A DNA stretch of 64,000 nucleotides, taken from Microvelia longipes. Its lineage: Eukaryota > Arthropoda > Insecta > Hemiptera > Veliidae. Under the pieces are notes generated by a model. It worked only from the letters and a program-made list of their open reading frames with translations. It ran no database searches and was not told where the DNA came from. Within the stretch, counting starts at the first letter, position 1. Each line of letters starts with the position of its first letter. Shown piece by piece: positions 43,055 through 56,689 of this stretch. The DNA is taken from NCBI GenBank assembly GCA_018340805.1, contig JACMZG010000008.1, positions 81,066,444 through 81,130,443 on the forward strand, read 5' to 3'. The translations under genes were made by a program, and so were the position numbers.

Positions 43055-44565
43055 AGACAGCACTCATTAAATAAACTGTGCTATATACTTAATTGAAAAA
43101 AAAACGTCCAATTAACTCCATATTATCGTCGTCATTGAATTCATCCACAGCTTCACACTTTTACTCAAAAATGTAAAAGCTTTACAAATAAACACACAAA
43201 AATTGTCAAATTAGAACAACTTTTAAAAACGAAAAAAATTAGTCTACGAACAAAAACAGAAACAAAATGAACGTTTTTAAAGAAATCTCATAAAGGTTTT
43301 ACACAGATTGATTTTTGAACACGCTACATTACAGTAATGGCGGCAATATAAGAATTACTTTTACGTCCTAGGAGTTTTTTTTTTACATTCATTATTGTCC
43401 TCTGAGGTGAAAAGTACTAAATAACCTCCTATAACAATAATGATTGGCTTCTCATCCAAAAAACGGTCCAATAAAGTGCTCAATTACGTACTACCTCAAA
43501 AAAATTTGTTTAAATACCACTCAATTAATAATATAGAATAAGTATGCTAACATAATACTCTGTAATTTAATAAAATATGGAACATTCGTTCCGTACTAAA
43601 CTTCTACTAGACTTCGACTTCTGGAAGTACCAAATTTTTACTTTCCCAAGTACCGAATTTTGTTTATAACATTTAGGATGTCGTACTAATAAAAACTGCC
43701 GAGCCTGTGTGTTTACTTTTTAGTTATAAGTTTTATACTTCTAATTTTATTACGTCGTGGGTTTAATTGCGCTCGTTTCAAATTTACCCTTCAAAAACAA
43801 TTACACGAAATGAAGCATTTGTTTGCAATCACATATGAAAGGGGAAAGTGTGGTTACATCAAGTGTGGTATACACGGTGTGGTTTAGTGTTATAATTTTT
43901 GAGTAAAAAGACACCACAAAACTCATAAGTGGCAATAAAAACCCAAAGTTTCCTATCTAAGTTCTTCTCTGTTTTTATATATTACTTTATTTTGTAATCT
44001 CATACATGTAAAAGTCATGTGGATAAAGATCCTCAACTCACTCTTTTGTTTTAAGGCCCTTTTAGATAGTAATCTGTAACATATTAAGGTTCCGTGTGTA
44101 ATTGCCGTCAGGGAACAATTAGAAGCTGGATAACCCTCGTATAAGAACCCCATATCTAAATAATTTCATAATTATGACTTCTACCGCTAGATCTCGCTAC
44201 CCTTCTGTCGTATATCTTGTTTAATTGTTATTACTCCCCCTTTTATTCCTTCTAGATTATAACAGAATTAGAGCGTTTCCTTTATCTTCTATTTAACTTA
44301 TGATTTTCTTTGAATCCCGATTTTCCTTTTTTCTGTATTTACTTTCCCTTTATCTAATTAGATGAGAATTAGATATATAAATATTGGATTGACCTTCAGC
44401 AATTCAGCTGATACTGATAATTTCAGCAATTGCTGATATGCCGATGGAAATTGACGCATATGATAAAGAATTTTTGGGTGAATGATGACTCAGAAATTTC
44501 TAAGTACTGTTTAAGGTAGCTGCAGGAACGTAAGACATCACGGATCGAAGCTAAAACAAGAGCTT
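43055..44565. other. Intergenic DNA with no recognised element
   Basis: AT-rich, no coding exon or repeat member found. A repeated CAGCAATT..GCTGATA motif lies at 44398-44440. Confidence 0.35.
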
Positions 44566-44569
44566 CGAT

Positions 44570-44572
44570 ATA

Positions 44573-44644
<72 letters not shown>

Positions 44645-44645
44645 T
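44570..44645. repeat. (TA)n microsatellite
   Basis: Near-pure TA of about 75 bp. Confidence 0.95.
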
Positions 44646-45149
44646 ATTAATTTATTTATATAAACTGTTGTAAGACATCCAAAGCTGGTTTTTAATCTTT
44701 CATATTTTATATAGTTCTTTTTTTTAAATCATTTTTTAATTACTCAGAAAAAAATCAACACAATAATTTTCAAATTTAAACGAATCACGTTTCGAATTTT
44801 TATCCAAAAGTTTTTATTACACATATTATTTGTTTTTATAGTTTATTTGTACGGTCGGAAATATAAACTGATAATAAAATAGTTATATTCATCGGTATGG
44901 TTCCTCATTATATTTTATTATGTTATGTATCTTGATATTTATTTTCATTTTATATTTATATATATAATTATATTTTAGTAAAAAAACTACAAAATTCACA
45001 AACACGTAGCACGTAGTAAACAAACAATCATAAAGTTTGTTAAGAAATAAATAAACATAATACGGCTATTAAATAGCTTCGTAGTTCCCTTCACTTTTGT
45101 AATATTAGAGTTAATTACTGAAAATATATAAATATTAACTTAATTTTTA

Positions 45150-45560
45150 CTTTTTCTGGTTCTTAACGCAGGTATATAATAAAAGTATTGTCTTTGCCCA
45201 AAAATCCGAGCCTGAGATATCACCTGAATTATCTGATTCAGATGTTTCAGACCTCCTGAAAGGTTTTAACCAAGTCCGTATGTGTGTGTCTGTTGTTTTA
45301 GTTGCTGTCAGCGTGTTTAGGCTTTAAATTAATCTTTTGATCTAGTTGTGCTTCCTAGAAAATATTTCTCAATATGACGTCACTGATGACGGCAAAAAAT
45401 TGCCAAAATTTTGAAATTTGCCATGTATGTAGAAAACGTTTTGTGGAACAAAAAATGTGGCAAGTTTCATCTCATTATCGATTTTTTATTAAAAGACATG
45501 AATATAAATTAAGGAATTTTCACCAGAATATGACGCTTTCTAACAAACATTTGGCATATG
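45150..45560 (+). repeat. 5S-box repeat, left half of an old copy (L)
   Basis: TTTTTACTTTTTCTGGTTCTTAACGCAGGTATATAAT, GACCTCCTGAAAGG, ATATGACGTCACTGATGACGGC and GTGGCAAGTTTCATCTCATTATCG follow the family order. A 69-codon open frame here is a translation of the repeat. The probable right half is at 46160-46490. Confidence 0.65.
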
Positions 45561-45766
45561 GCGAGATGTTGGGCAGTTTATAAAGGGTATTGATTGAGAA
45601 AATTTTTATATAACTTAACAACCTAAGTTATGACATCATTTTGTTTTAAAATTAAAATGCTATTGAAACAAGGACTATTAAGATAAAATTGACAATTAGC
45701 TAAATCTATGAGACCGCGACATCAGTTCAATAGAACTATCCGAAATGGCGCAAATGACACACACAC

Positions 45767-45873
<107 letters not shown>

Positions 45874-45982
45874 TGACTTCGTTGACGTATGCTATAGAGT
45901 CGGGCGGTAGTTGGAGATGACATCCTCTACCTCTACCTGGTTAGCCTAGTCAGACTATGGTAAGTGGCGTCCCCCGCAGGTC

Positions 45983-46012
45983 CACAAAGTGGTCCTTGTG
46001 GGCCACTTTGTG
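45983..46012. repeat. Hairpin CACAAAGTGG / CCACTTTGTG
   Basis: Perfect 10-bp arms with a short GC-rich loop in a small GC-rich patch. Function unknown. Confidence 0.6.
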
Positions 46013-46159
46013 AGGTGGCCTACTGATGAAATAGCAAAATGCCATAGGTTTTAATAAAAAATAATATTAAACAACACGTAATACAATAAACTGAAACATA
46101 TGGAACTCGTTCTGAGCGGTTCGCGAAGCGTCAAGGGTTCTTTGTTTTTTAAAATCATT

Positions 46160-46490
46160 CTTAATAATCTGAAGAACATCCAATTGAGTTGGAATTTGAC
46201 TCGAATGTATCCCTCAAGTATACAAGTTTCCCACTGTTTACTAAAGCAACTGTTTTTTTTTGTCGGATCAATTGTGTTTAGCAGTGTGGAGCGTAGTCAG
46301 TAAGTCAATAGGTGACTACTAGGATTAAAACTTATCTTTCCAATCAAGGACGGGCGAACCAAGTCGGAAGATATACTTAATTGTAAATACGGCGTTGCTC
46401 ATATTCTGAGAACAAGCGAAGCTGGACGAAAGTTTAAGGATGAACTTAGCAAATCGGATAAAGAGAAAAAACTTCTCACCTGTTTTTTTT
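46160..46490 (+). repeat. 5S-box repeat, right half of an old copy (L)
   Basis: ATCCAATTGAGTTGGAATTTGACTCG, TGTCGGATCAATTGTGTTTAGCAGTGTGGAGCGTAGTC (5S-like, about 46263-46320), GACGGGCGAACCAAGTCGG and GGATGAACTTAGCAAATCGGATAAAG follow the family order to the T-rich end at about 46490. Confidence 0.65.
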
Positions 46491-46494
46491 TCTT

Positions 46495-48425
46495 TTTTTT
46501 TAGATAACCCTAAGAGATTGAATTTGTTTTATACTTATAATTTAAAATGATTTGGGTTTGGATATGTAATAAAAAGGCGATTTGTATAATTGACTATACA
46601 TTTGTGAGTCAACTAGTTAACAAGAAAATTGGACTACAGTTCAAATAGAACTTTTAGAAGTTGAGGTATTACTTAATTTACTTGATAAATCTTTCCTTAT
46701 ACAATTATCTTAGAAATAATAAGATACAAAAGAAAATAACCAACATGATGTTAAAGATAATAAAGGTTTTACAAGTAATTGGTAGAAGGACTCAAACAAA
46801 ATACATCAGGGAAAAAGAAAATAAGCCCAGGAAAAACTAACTTCTTTATTACCATATTAATAAGAAGTTTGTAAGAAAGTCCCTTCTCAGAGGGTTTAAC
46901 TTTAAGTTAACTTAATTATATCATCTTGTTCTTTCTCACCCTTCAGAGTGATTAAGTTGATCAAAGTGACATAGATACTGTGATATAGATACTTAAAGAA
47001 GTATTAATACTTTTGTTTTTAAGTTCGGAGGGGTTAGTACTTTTTTGGGGTAATGCTTTCACAGAATTTGTATTTAATTTGAGGGTGATGAAGTTTTTAG
47101 ACTTGACATTTTTGTGGAATAAATTAAAACATACTTCTTTAATCAACTTTTTCTTATTCATTATTATTTTCTAATTCATGCAATTTTCAAACATTTGAGC
47201 GAACGCAATCATATAAAGAGCTCCACTCTTGTTGATAACTAGGCTATATATAATCTTTGTCGTTTGAGCTATATTTTAAAAAAAATGGTCTCCAGCTGTA
47301 TAAAAAAATTAAATTACGACTATATCATGAAACAAGAATATCTATTAGATATGAATTATGCAGTCATAATGTTTAGCTATACTCTCTATCTAGCTATAAC
47401 TGCTCCAATCTTATGTAACTTTCATTTTTGATAACTCTTATCATTTGTTGTTATTTTCCTTACAATTAATTATGTAAACGTTTTTAATTTGTGTTTTTTT
47501 TTATTTTTAAATTTGTTTAGTTTCTTTGTGTCTTAATAAATCCCATTAACCTGATGACGCACAGGAATCCCTGATAAAAGCTCGGTAGTTGAATTTCAAC
47601 TATTTTAGACTTTCTTTCCAGACTTTTTTCCTTTTAAATTATTTAAATTCCATACATATTCTCTTTATATTTATATAATTAACGTATTAATTAAGGTTCG
47701 ATGGATATAGAGTACTTGTACGTAATATAAAAGAACATCCTTTAAAATATTAGAATAAAAACAATTATACTTTGGATGATACAGCAAAAAAAAACAATAA
47801 ATATATTTAAGCATGTTCTTTTGGCGGGAAAACGGTCTCGACTACTTGGTATGATACCGTCTTATAGTACAATATTCACTAGAGCAACACTCATAAGAAT
47901 TTATTCTATACTGTCAACAAGATGATACTGACAGCTGTGGATATTACGTTCATTAGGCATTGTATTACCTGTATCACGGATTTTTTTTGTTTCAATCTTC
48001 TTTACATTCTATTGAACTGCAAGCAAATTTTGACCTTACGATATTTCTAACTAAAACTCCCATCTGTACCTTAAACGACCCAACCTCTAGAACGTTCCGT
48101 TTTTACCTTTCTCACCCTCTCCTCTTCTTTAAATGCTTTCTTTAAATAGCGGGGGGGAGTGGTAGTAACTACCAGGCAAGTAGGCCACGTAGTAGGGCCC
48201 TTTTTGCCAGCTCCCTACGATAGTGTTCTACTCCTTTTTAATTTCAAGTATAGGTATATTTCATCTAATCTAGACAGAGAAGCCGTGAATTTCTATGGTT
48301 CCTCTCATGCTTTTTTCAAGCAATCATACAAATTTTTACTGACTCTCATAGACTAGTGAAAACTAGGAACAATACATGCCCTCGCTGTAAAACCAAACCT
48401 CCAAACACTTTAAACTACAAGGCAG
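46495..48425. other. Intergenic DNA with little recognised
   Basis: AT-rich. A CTGATGACGCACAGGAATCCCTGATAAAAG motif at 47551-47580 is like the retroelement end motif at 31516. No coding exon could be supported. Confidence 0.35.
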
Positions 48426-48429
48426 ACAT

Positions 48430-48710
48430 ACTATAGTATTATAATGAATCTACTATGAGGGTCCTAAATTTTGCCTATACCCAGTTTCATTTAGGGTAAT
48501 GGGTGTTTAACGAGTACTGGACAACGCACAGGCTCGAGGCCACCGGCTTTACGTCCCTTCTGAAGGAGGTGGTACGCAGAATTTTTATCGCTCTCATAAA
48601 AATCCCAAGGCCCGTGCTGGGATTGAACCCATGACTAAATAAACTAGGAAGTTTAAAGTCCATTCATTCTGTGTATTGTCCGCGTACTTTATCCACTACA
48701 CCACGGGTGA
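48430..48710 (-). mobile_element. tRNA-derived SINE
   Basis: The minus strand opens with a tRNA-like head: CCCGTGGTGTAGTGGATAAAG (A-box-like) and GGGTTCAATCCCAGCACGGG (B box). CCCGTG and CACGGG could pair as an acceptor stem, but the distance (about 98 nt) is too long for a tRNA. A body follows: CCTTCAGAAGGGACGTAAAGCC, GAGCCTGTGCG, AACACCCATTACCC. Such GGGACGTNAAGCC bodies are, as I recall, common in arthropod SINEs. No clear tail or target-site duplication. Confidence 0.65.
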
Positions 48711-48714
48711 CTCT

Positions 48715-50560
48715 CTTACAGCTTAGTATATTTTTTAATACACATTTAATTATTTTATGAGCAAAAAAATTTTTTTTTAAATTCAAATACTCTATTAACG
48801 AAGCTGTTATTCTAGTTTAAGGATTGTTAAACCATGAAGTAATGCGGGAGTAATAATGCGTGTAAAAACTGCGCGAACATACTGTATCCGCAATCCATTG
48901 GAAATATAAAAGATTAAAAAAAAATAGTTATATTCAGTCTGTATGATTGGTGGAGTTTATATACCACCACCATACGACTTGAGGTGGGAGAGCGCTTTCG
49001 AGTGTAACAGGACTGTCAGGCGACACGGCCATCATATCTGTCGAGGGAAGTGGAACCACAAGTACTTTATATTAAATGCATTAACTGTGGTTAGACGTGG
49101 TGCACACAAGTCAGAACTTATTTAAGTTCATCTTTTAAGTAGTAATTTAAATGGTCATCATTTCAAGAAGTTGGTTTTTCCAGGGCTGATTTTATTTGAC
49201 ATAGGTGTATTTAGGACTCTTTCTACTCATTACTTGTAAGACCTTCATTATTTTAATATTTTCAGCTTCTTGTAGAAGAAGCTATTTTTTAAAGTTAGTT
49301 CGCTAAAAACTTATTCCTAACACCGTATAAACCCAAGAAGGCGCGACAATCCTTCCAATCTTTTCTTAATATTAGACTGATTTGTTAAGATGGGTAAGAA
49401 AATGCACTTAAAAAGTGAAAATGATAGAAATTCGCTTTTAATTTGGCTCATTAAAAGAACCTGAACCTTAAAGGCACATTATAAGAAGTACAATTGTTTT
49501 TTCTTCACTTAAAGTGCATAACAGAGAAAATGAATTTATAGCTGATATTGCTGAATGACTACTGAAATTGGTTTATTTAAGATAACATTTCATACAAAAG
49601 AAAATATATGAAGTAAAATTGCATTTCACTCTTAGTAACTGAAACTCCTATGGCTATTGCTCGCATTACCAAGATGTTCTCGGTCTAGTGATTCCATATC
49701 CCCAGTGAAAAGTTACCCACTGAGTGCGTGAAAATAGACCCTAACTTTTACTTACTGTCCCTAACTCATGGTTCATCACGTCTCAAGTGTCACCCTATAA
49801 AGTCCATTTTCTTTTAGCACATTCCACCATGTCATTCTCATTTGACTATCACTTTCCTTTTGAATCAATTCGCCATTGGAGGGTAAACAATTTCTCATTT
49901 CCTGTGTCCCTCTTTTGATCGAAATGACCTTCACATAATCCTCAACTAAAAAAACCCAAACCTTTTTTAGCCTTATCTTAATTATGACCTATGTGGAATG
50001 ATTTATAACTATATATTTTGATTTATAAATGTATTGTGACGTCAATCAAGAAAGAAAAATGATTTCTTATCTTAAAGATGACCAATCCTAAAATTACTTT
50101 AAGTGACCCTAACTTTTCAAGCATCAAGTTAACGCATGACAAAGCAGATCATTTCTGTATTTGGATCCTCTGGAGAGAATCGGAAAAGCAACGGATGCTG
50201 TTTAACTTTTCTCTTAAAAATTGGTCATAGCTAGAACAAGTCGCCGATTTTGCATGAGCGTATTTTAGTTATTCAGGACAAATGGATCTCCTAAATTTTT
50301 GTATGTACCTCTAAATTCTACAAACTTGCTAAGTCACTAAGTATCCCAATCATTACCATTCAGTAAAAGGTAACGAAACACCATTGCCAACCCTTAACTT
50401 GTTTCATTCGTCACAAAGCTTATTAAAGCTTATTAAATAATTTTATCTAGCATAATTGATGCTATAGTTTTTAAGTAAAACGAATTCTTATAAATATATA
50501 AAGAATTAATGTCTTTTTTAGAAAATAATTTATATTTTATTTACGAAGTAAGTTAAATAA
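48715..50560. other. Intergenic DNA with no recognised element
   Basis: Scanned for exons; nothing recognisable. Less repetitive than other parts, with a normal mix of bases between 49600 and 49950. Confidence 0.35.
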
Positions 50561-50564
50561 AATG

Positions 50565-50626
50565 CCGATAGATGGCAGTAAAGTAAGTTAGTTAATTAGT
50601 TGAGATATAATGCCGCTAGATGGTGC
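50565..50626 (+). promoter_or_regulatory. Two CTCF-like motifs in direct orientation
   Basis: CCGATAGATGGCAG (50565-50578) and CCGCTAGATGGTGC (50613-50626) each differ at two positions from the CTCF core CCASYAGRKGGCRS and are 48 bp apart. Such motifs can also be carried by transposons, and this pair lies just upstream of a retrotransposon fragment. Confidence 0.3.
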
Positions 50627-50822
50627 GTGGAGTACTGCCTGAAGGCATTACCCTGCGGGTACATTGTACCGCTCATTCACCTCGTTACTTCACGTTCTGT
50701 GCTTCATCCAAGGTGTGAACTTCGTGCTAAGAATGTTATAAAATTTCATGAATGAGTTTTGTAAACTTATAGAGAGAAGATTACAAATTTTAGAGAAGAT
50801 TACAAAAACGCCAGATAGAGAG

Positions 50823-51540
50823 AATTCGCTGAAGCTCCTTGGAGTTACTCTGGATTCTCTACTCACCTGGGAGAAGCATACTTCTCAACTGGCAAAGAAG
50901 CTATCATCAGTTCTCTTCCTACTCAGGAAATTATCAGAAGTATTGGATGTAAAAACCATGATATCAGTGTACTACGCCAACTTCTTTTCAAGAATGTCTT
51001 ATTGTGCTGCCTTGTGGGGAACCAGTACCAGTGCTCTAAATATTTTTCTACTCCAAAAAAAGGCCCTGCGTATAATTTTTAACTTACAATATTCTGAATC
51101 GTGTAAGCCCTATTTTAAGAAATTCTCTCTTATGACTCTACCATCTTTTGTTATTTATAACTTGCTTTTATTTATTCACTCGGAAAGTAACCACCATAGA
51201 AATATTGATAATCATAACTATAATACTAGATATAACCATATGCTAATAGTACCTCACTGTAGACTTCATAAAACTTTTAATTCGCCTAAAATAGTTGCCA
51301 TTAAAATGTATAATTGCCTGAAGCCTAAAACTCAAAACTTAGAGTTAACAGCATTCGCTAAGCAAATAAAAACATATTTGATTACGGAAGCTTTTTATTC
51401 TATAAACGATTTTATAAATAATTGTTCTTTGTAATTAAGTTAAGATTTTGACTCAGAGACACAATTGTAATTTTACTTTTGTAATTTTATGTATTTGTAT
51501 TAACTCTTAGTAAAATAAATAAATAAATAAATAAATAAAC
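50823..51540 (+). mobile_element. 5'-truncated non-LTR retrotransposon, ORF2 C-terminal third
   Basis: An uninterrupted frame to the TAA at 51432-51434 encodes the RT thumb and C-terminal region of a jockey/CR1-like element: LKLLGVTLDSLLTWEKH, then LRKL, YCAALWG, LLQKKALRIIF, NHNYNTRY and the end LITEAFYSINDF. The endonuclease and the RT palm (FADD box) are absent, so it cannot move by itself. The 3' UTR of about 75 bp ends in (TAAA)n at 51511-51538. Coding frame intact over 200 codons suggests a fairly recent insertion. An upstream in-frame ATG at 50748 is outside the homology. Confidence 0.85.
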
Positions 51541-51544
51541 TTTG

Positions 51545-52160
51545 TGAAGCTATTTAATCTTGTGAAATATTTAAAATTTGATTATTTAAAAAATATATTT
51601 TAAATGGGTCCACAAGAAAGTAAATAGATCTATGAGCGATTATTTTTAATTATCACTAATCCTCAACGAACATTAGGGTTCATTTCCTGGACAGCCAAAT
51701 ATCGGCGAGGGATGGGGCTCTCTTTTCTAGCTTACTACGCAAGTATTCTCGACTATCATTTTCTAAAAAGTATAATTTTAATCCTTTCTTTTCAACAAAT
51801 TTATTTATTTATTTATTTATGAACACTGAAACAATGCTAAATACAACAAATGAAACATATGCTAAATAGTAGTAGGTAGTATTCGCTAATAATCAAATCT
51901 AGCATACTATAACGAAGGTTCCCAGCATTTTCAATTTTGGGTATATGCCAAAAAAAATCATAGTTCATTGAAGTTCACCACTTGATACAAGCGGTTTCAA
52001 AATACGTATACTAAAATTAAAAAAAAGTCTGATACAAATTGCTGTAGTTATTAGCTGTATAAGAGTTAAGTGCGTAACTAACGGGGCTTAAATTCTAATA
52101 TCACTTAAAATCCTCAAAATTGACATCTGCGTTTTCCATATTTTTTTTTGTTTATTGTTT
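51545..52160. other. Intergenic DNA with a TTTA tail
   Basis: (TTTA)n at 51798-51822 could be the tail of a minus-strand non-LTR insertion, but no coding part follows. Otherwise unremarkable. Confidence 0.3.
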
Positions 52161-52164
52161 ACTT

Positions 52165-52392
52165 TATTTTTTTTATTTCGTATGTATAAAGGATAAGTTA
52201 TGGTTATACATAAAAAAACTTAAAACTTTTATTGTGACGAGATTTTAACCTAATTATTCGTTTAAGAGGTTTATAAATTGTGTACCTGTATGTATGTATA
52301 TATGTATATTGTGAGTGTGTGTATGTGTATTTGGATGAGCTAAGCGAGTCAAAAGTGACGAAACGTTCTAATGTAACCTGTACCATTTTTTC
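52165..52392 (+). repeat. 5S-box repeat, internally deleted
   Basis: Left-terminus-like TTATTTCGTATGTATAAAGGATAAGTTA and right part TTGGATGAGCTAAGCGAGTC..., TAATGTAACCTGTACCATTTTTT. The middle is lost. Confidence 0.4.
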
Positions 52393-52394
52393 TA

Positions 52395-55300
52395 TAATTT
52401 CAATTCTTATTCTTAACAGATCTTAATAAACAAATAATAATAATTAGTATTATTACTAACAGATGTAAAGGTATTTTACTAAAAATAGTATAAAATTTAT
52501 CTAGTGTATTGCATTGGTCCAATTGATTATTTCTACAAACCAAGCAAAGGTTAAAGTTCAATTCTTTCTCGGACTTTCTACATTTTAAAAACTTAAAATT
52601 AAAATATAAGTTATAATTAAATTGATAGAAGTTCAATATTTGTACGTAGTAAACTTTCATTTAAATAAATATCTATACTTTTATCAAAATTAAATTTGTA
52701 AGTTAAAATATAGTTAACAATGTCAAAAATTTAAATTAGATAGACACCTTATAATAAATTTAATTTTTCCTTCATTATATTTATTTCGGAAGAAAATTTT
52801 GAAAGTTAAAATACTTTTAATTTTGCAAACAAGGTTTTTTTTAGTTTTTATAAGAAAAATAAAAATACGTGAAAGGAATCAAGATGAAAAAACAGATGAA
52901 GGCATCGCTCAAATAAACAAAAAATAAATTTGAATATCAAACTTAATAGGTGACCTTCTTGGCCTTTTCAGATGAATTTTCTTCGCACTTCAAAAAAAAA
53001 TGTAAAAAACTCACTAAAATTAAAACTGTAGAAGAAAAGAACAAATTTTCAAAGTTTAAGTTCCGGATTATTTTTTATATATTTTTTAATAAGGGGTCAT
53101 TTCTGACACTAAAGCCGTGTTTCTTTGTATAACTACCTTTATTATTTTTTTTTTATTAAAACTGTATATCACCCTTTTCTTTATTTTTTTTAATTTTAAT
53201 ATTTTCTATACCTCAGATCTTGTAAGATATCCAATAATTCTGTATTATGTTGTTTTGGAATCTAAAATTCGAAAAAATCAAATCTAATAACTCACACTCA
53301 AATTGAATTAAAAATGGTATTATAAGTTCTTAGAAATGAACCGCAAGTGCTAGAAACATTTCTTTAAGTATATGGTACAGTACAAGGTAAGTATATGGTT
53401 GTTCAAAATAAATTATTTTTACACTTTAAAAGATTTTTATAGTACTTCCTTATAGTATAATATATTGGTTTGGATACATACATAACTTATATTTGATATA
53501 TACAACGCGAAAGTAAAGAAACGCTTAATATCTAGAATAGACAGCTGTACAACATTCTTTAAGTTGGCAGCTCAGACCTAACAGGGCGCAGGTTACTCGT
53601 CCGTTATTACATAAATGGTCAAAGTTGGTTAATGAAACGTTAAATAAAAAGAAATAAAAAACAATTAGATATAATGATTAAAGAAATAAAAACCTAAAAG
53701 TGATAAATTAAATTAGACAAAAATTAAACAAGACACAATGGGAAAATATGAATAAAAACCTCAAAGTGGTAATAAAAAATTTAATTTGATTAAAGGGATA
53801 GGAAGGACTTACGATATTTCTTGTCAGTAATTCAATTTCAAATATTAAAAAAATAATTAAGCTAAATTGAGTACATTTTTGCAGAGCGTCGACATCTTGT
53901 TCTATATCTCTGAAAATGTCCCTACTGTGGATGCGAAAAGCGAATTTTTTAAATTCAAAAAGCTACGGTTGGGGAATTATCATTCCCTTTAAGATATAAA
54001 AAGCTGAGTACTTTGTTCTGTTCCGATGTGTGTCAGTAAAGGCGCAAGTCTATTGATTACAAGATTAAGTCGATCAGCTGTTCAGACGATATTCTCGAGG
54101 GAGCCCAAGGGAAGAAGTCTTAGCAAACTATCCCTTCGTACGCAGTAATCTAGGCAATTCCTAACCAACACCACTTGTTGTGACGTCACGCTCTCTAAGC
54201 TTAACAAGAACTCTTATAGGGTGAAAGTTGACGACGACATAGGGTTTGATGCTACATCGATTTTTTCGATAAACGAATCCATGTGTTCCATGTTGTCATC
54301 GTGCCTTCAAGAAGTATAAGACAGTATGTAATAAATAAATAGACTCAACTCTAAATAGAATATAAATAAATTTACTCGAGAGTTAACCTTCTGCTGCATC
54401 CGGACATCATCGGTAATTCTCCGGAGTGTTAAGAACGATCGTCTGGAACGATCACTTTTCTATCTTTATATTGAACACCTTCTTTTACTTATATAGCACT
54501 TCATCGTTGAAAACAAATTATTATTGAAAGGACGCAATGCAAAGGATGATTATAACGGGACTTCTAAAGTAAAAAAAAAAAGTGTGACGTCATATCTAAA
54601 ACAAGCGTTTAACAAGATAACCTATCCTTAAAACCCTTCTACAATGTAAGAACATGGGTTAGCGAGAAATGTCATATAACAAGTTATCTTTTGATTTATA
54701 ACATGTTCTTATTGGTGTGTATCTTCTTAAAATGCAAATATTCCTCGGTAAATTTATATTGTCAGGGCGGTGGGTCGAAAATATGCTTCAATTTCTCACT
54801 TTATTCCCCTATTACAATTAATACCTCTTTGAAGCAATAAGTTTCTCAAAGACAAGTCATCTATTGTTAATTAAAACCGCCATTCGGGGTGCGCTTAGTT
54901 TTGTTTTTAAAACAACCGCGGACTTGAATTGTTTTTAAAATATACCTTAATGATTTATTTAGTCGCATGTATCAACGTTACCTCTTTAGCTAAAGTTTAT
55001 CGAAAAGAAATTCGCTAAAAGAGAATATCCATTTCAATGAAATGATCTTTGATTTTTAGTAATACTTTGAAATGTTCTACGACACTTATCTCGAATTTAA
55101 TGTATTCGTATTTTAAATTTAAACAATGTGTAAACTTCATCTATTTAAGATGAATTTAAGATGAATTGTTATCTGTGGTATCAATCACATCTTTAGTTTT
55201 GTCTACATTTATGCCGTTGTTGAGAAATGACACTGGCAAAGAAAATATAGATATGCATTAAAAGTCAGACTTTTTTCAAATAAAGTTGCTGAATCTGCAA

Positions 55301-55735
55301 AAATTTAATAAATTATTTTATCAGTGTTTCTGAAAAAGCCAATACTTAGGTTGCAATTATCTGATTTTTTTTTATTAACACTATTTTTTTTAATATATTT
55401 AACCATCTTCGACAAAATTGTTCTCTTCACGATTCACTAGACCAACAGAGAAACACTTTTTTTCGCTCGGATTAACCGTTCGACAGCTTGGTTCTTATCG
55501 GTAATCACTCCATCCACCCGCGGTCTCTTATTCGAGTGAGCCCACCAACTAACCCTGTTGGAGGCACTTCTTTTAATAGTATATATAACTTTAACTACTA
55601 TTGTTTTTTTAGTATTAGTATCTGTTTTTATTTATTAATAATAGACTGTCTCTAATATTTTTATTTATTTTATTTATTTATTCATTTTCCCCCGGATTAT
55701 TCCCCATTAAAGCCTAAACATTACGCATTGTGCAT
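52395..55735. other. Intergenic DNA with no recognised element
   Basis: Scanned for exons and repeat members; none could be supported. The higher-GC part (54020-54320) has stops in all frames. Confidence 0.35.
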
Positions 55736-55743
55736 CCTAGCAT

Positions 55744-56058
55744 AGAGATATTATTACTAGAGGGCCCCATTGGTTTAACTTTGAAACATCGACAAAGTAA
55801 CCTGACAACTTATTTTGAATATCAAAATAATCAAATAAACAGACTAAATTACATTTACTTATATACGAGATCATTTAAAATAGAAAACAAAACACAAAAC
55901 ATTTGCTGCAAACCGAAACAATTAATTTATTATAACCTTAACTCGTCCTGTTGAGGAGGTTTTAATGAGGTTACACAGAGCCCGCAAGAGCTCCAAAACG
56001 ATGTTTCAGGCCTTTCAATGTATTGAGATAGGCTATGCCCCCTCTTGTATATATCTCG
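55744..56058 (-). mobile_element. TIR MITE (family M), copy 4, longest
   Basis: Ends AGAGATATTATTACTAGAGGGCC and CCCCTCTTGTATATATCTC. The internal GAGGTTACACAGAGCCCGC block is the reverse complement of the family core. It carries extra sequence near its left side relative to copies 2 and 3. A short open frame (RLHRARKSSKTMFQ) shared with copy 1 (RLHRAPESSKKMF) simply reads the conserved MITE core. Confidence 0.78.
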
Positions 56059-56069
56059 ATGCATCCTTG

Positions 56070-56590
56070 TATTTTACGAGATCGCGCCGCAATTTATTTT
56101 ATTGTATAACTTTATTTAATTTATTTATTTTTTATATTTATTCACTATATTGATTTTACATATTTGTATATACTTAGCTTTATTTATTCAATTTATTTTA
56201 CTTGTAACACTTTATTTTACTTTATTTATTTTTTATTTTAATTCACTGTATTTATTTATTACTTTATTTTATATATTTGTTTATATATTTAGCTTTATTT
56301 ATTCAATTTATTTTACTTATTTATATTATTGCAAATTCTTTTTTACCCTTTTTAAATGAAAATAAGTGTCATTATTCTCAAAATTTAGAGCGTCCGCAAT
56401 TATATGAAGTTCTCTACTTTGGATAGTCAAATTATTTTTTCTCTTTATAATTTTTGAGGAAGATATCCAGAAAAATACGTCGTAAGATAGTAAAATTTGA
56501 GTAACTCATTATCGGGTTCAGATCTAGGATTATAACTATGAAAACTCAAGTATACCATCGTGATTATCTGACAAATCACAATTAGTAATT
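56070..56590. other. Intergenic DNA, TTTA-rich
   Basis: TTTATTTA-rich low-complexity sequence at 56098-56330 with no gene. Confidence 0.4.
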
Positions 56591-56689
56591 ATTTAATGTG
56601 TATATTTCTGGTAGACAGCTCAATCTGGCTATATCTATCTTCATCAGCTTTGTCCTTTTACAATCATACCTTTTTTGAATATTCAACAA

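Noticed and set aside
45374..45583. 69-codon frame with a CHVCRKRF motif suggesting a zinc finger
   Set aside because: Lies wholly in an old 5S-box repeat copy; the Cys pair is chance.
48610..48710. A functional tRNA gene
   Set aside because: Too long (about 98 nt), mismatched T stem, and followed by a SINE-type body.
48943..49125. 60-codon frame beginning MIGGVYIPPPYDL
   Set aside because: No recognisable domain, no splice signals matching trh phases.
52400..52660. 86-codon minus-strand frame ending in a hydrophobic stretch
   Set aside because: Very AT-rich with no similarity or gene structure; the length is possible by chance.
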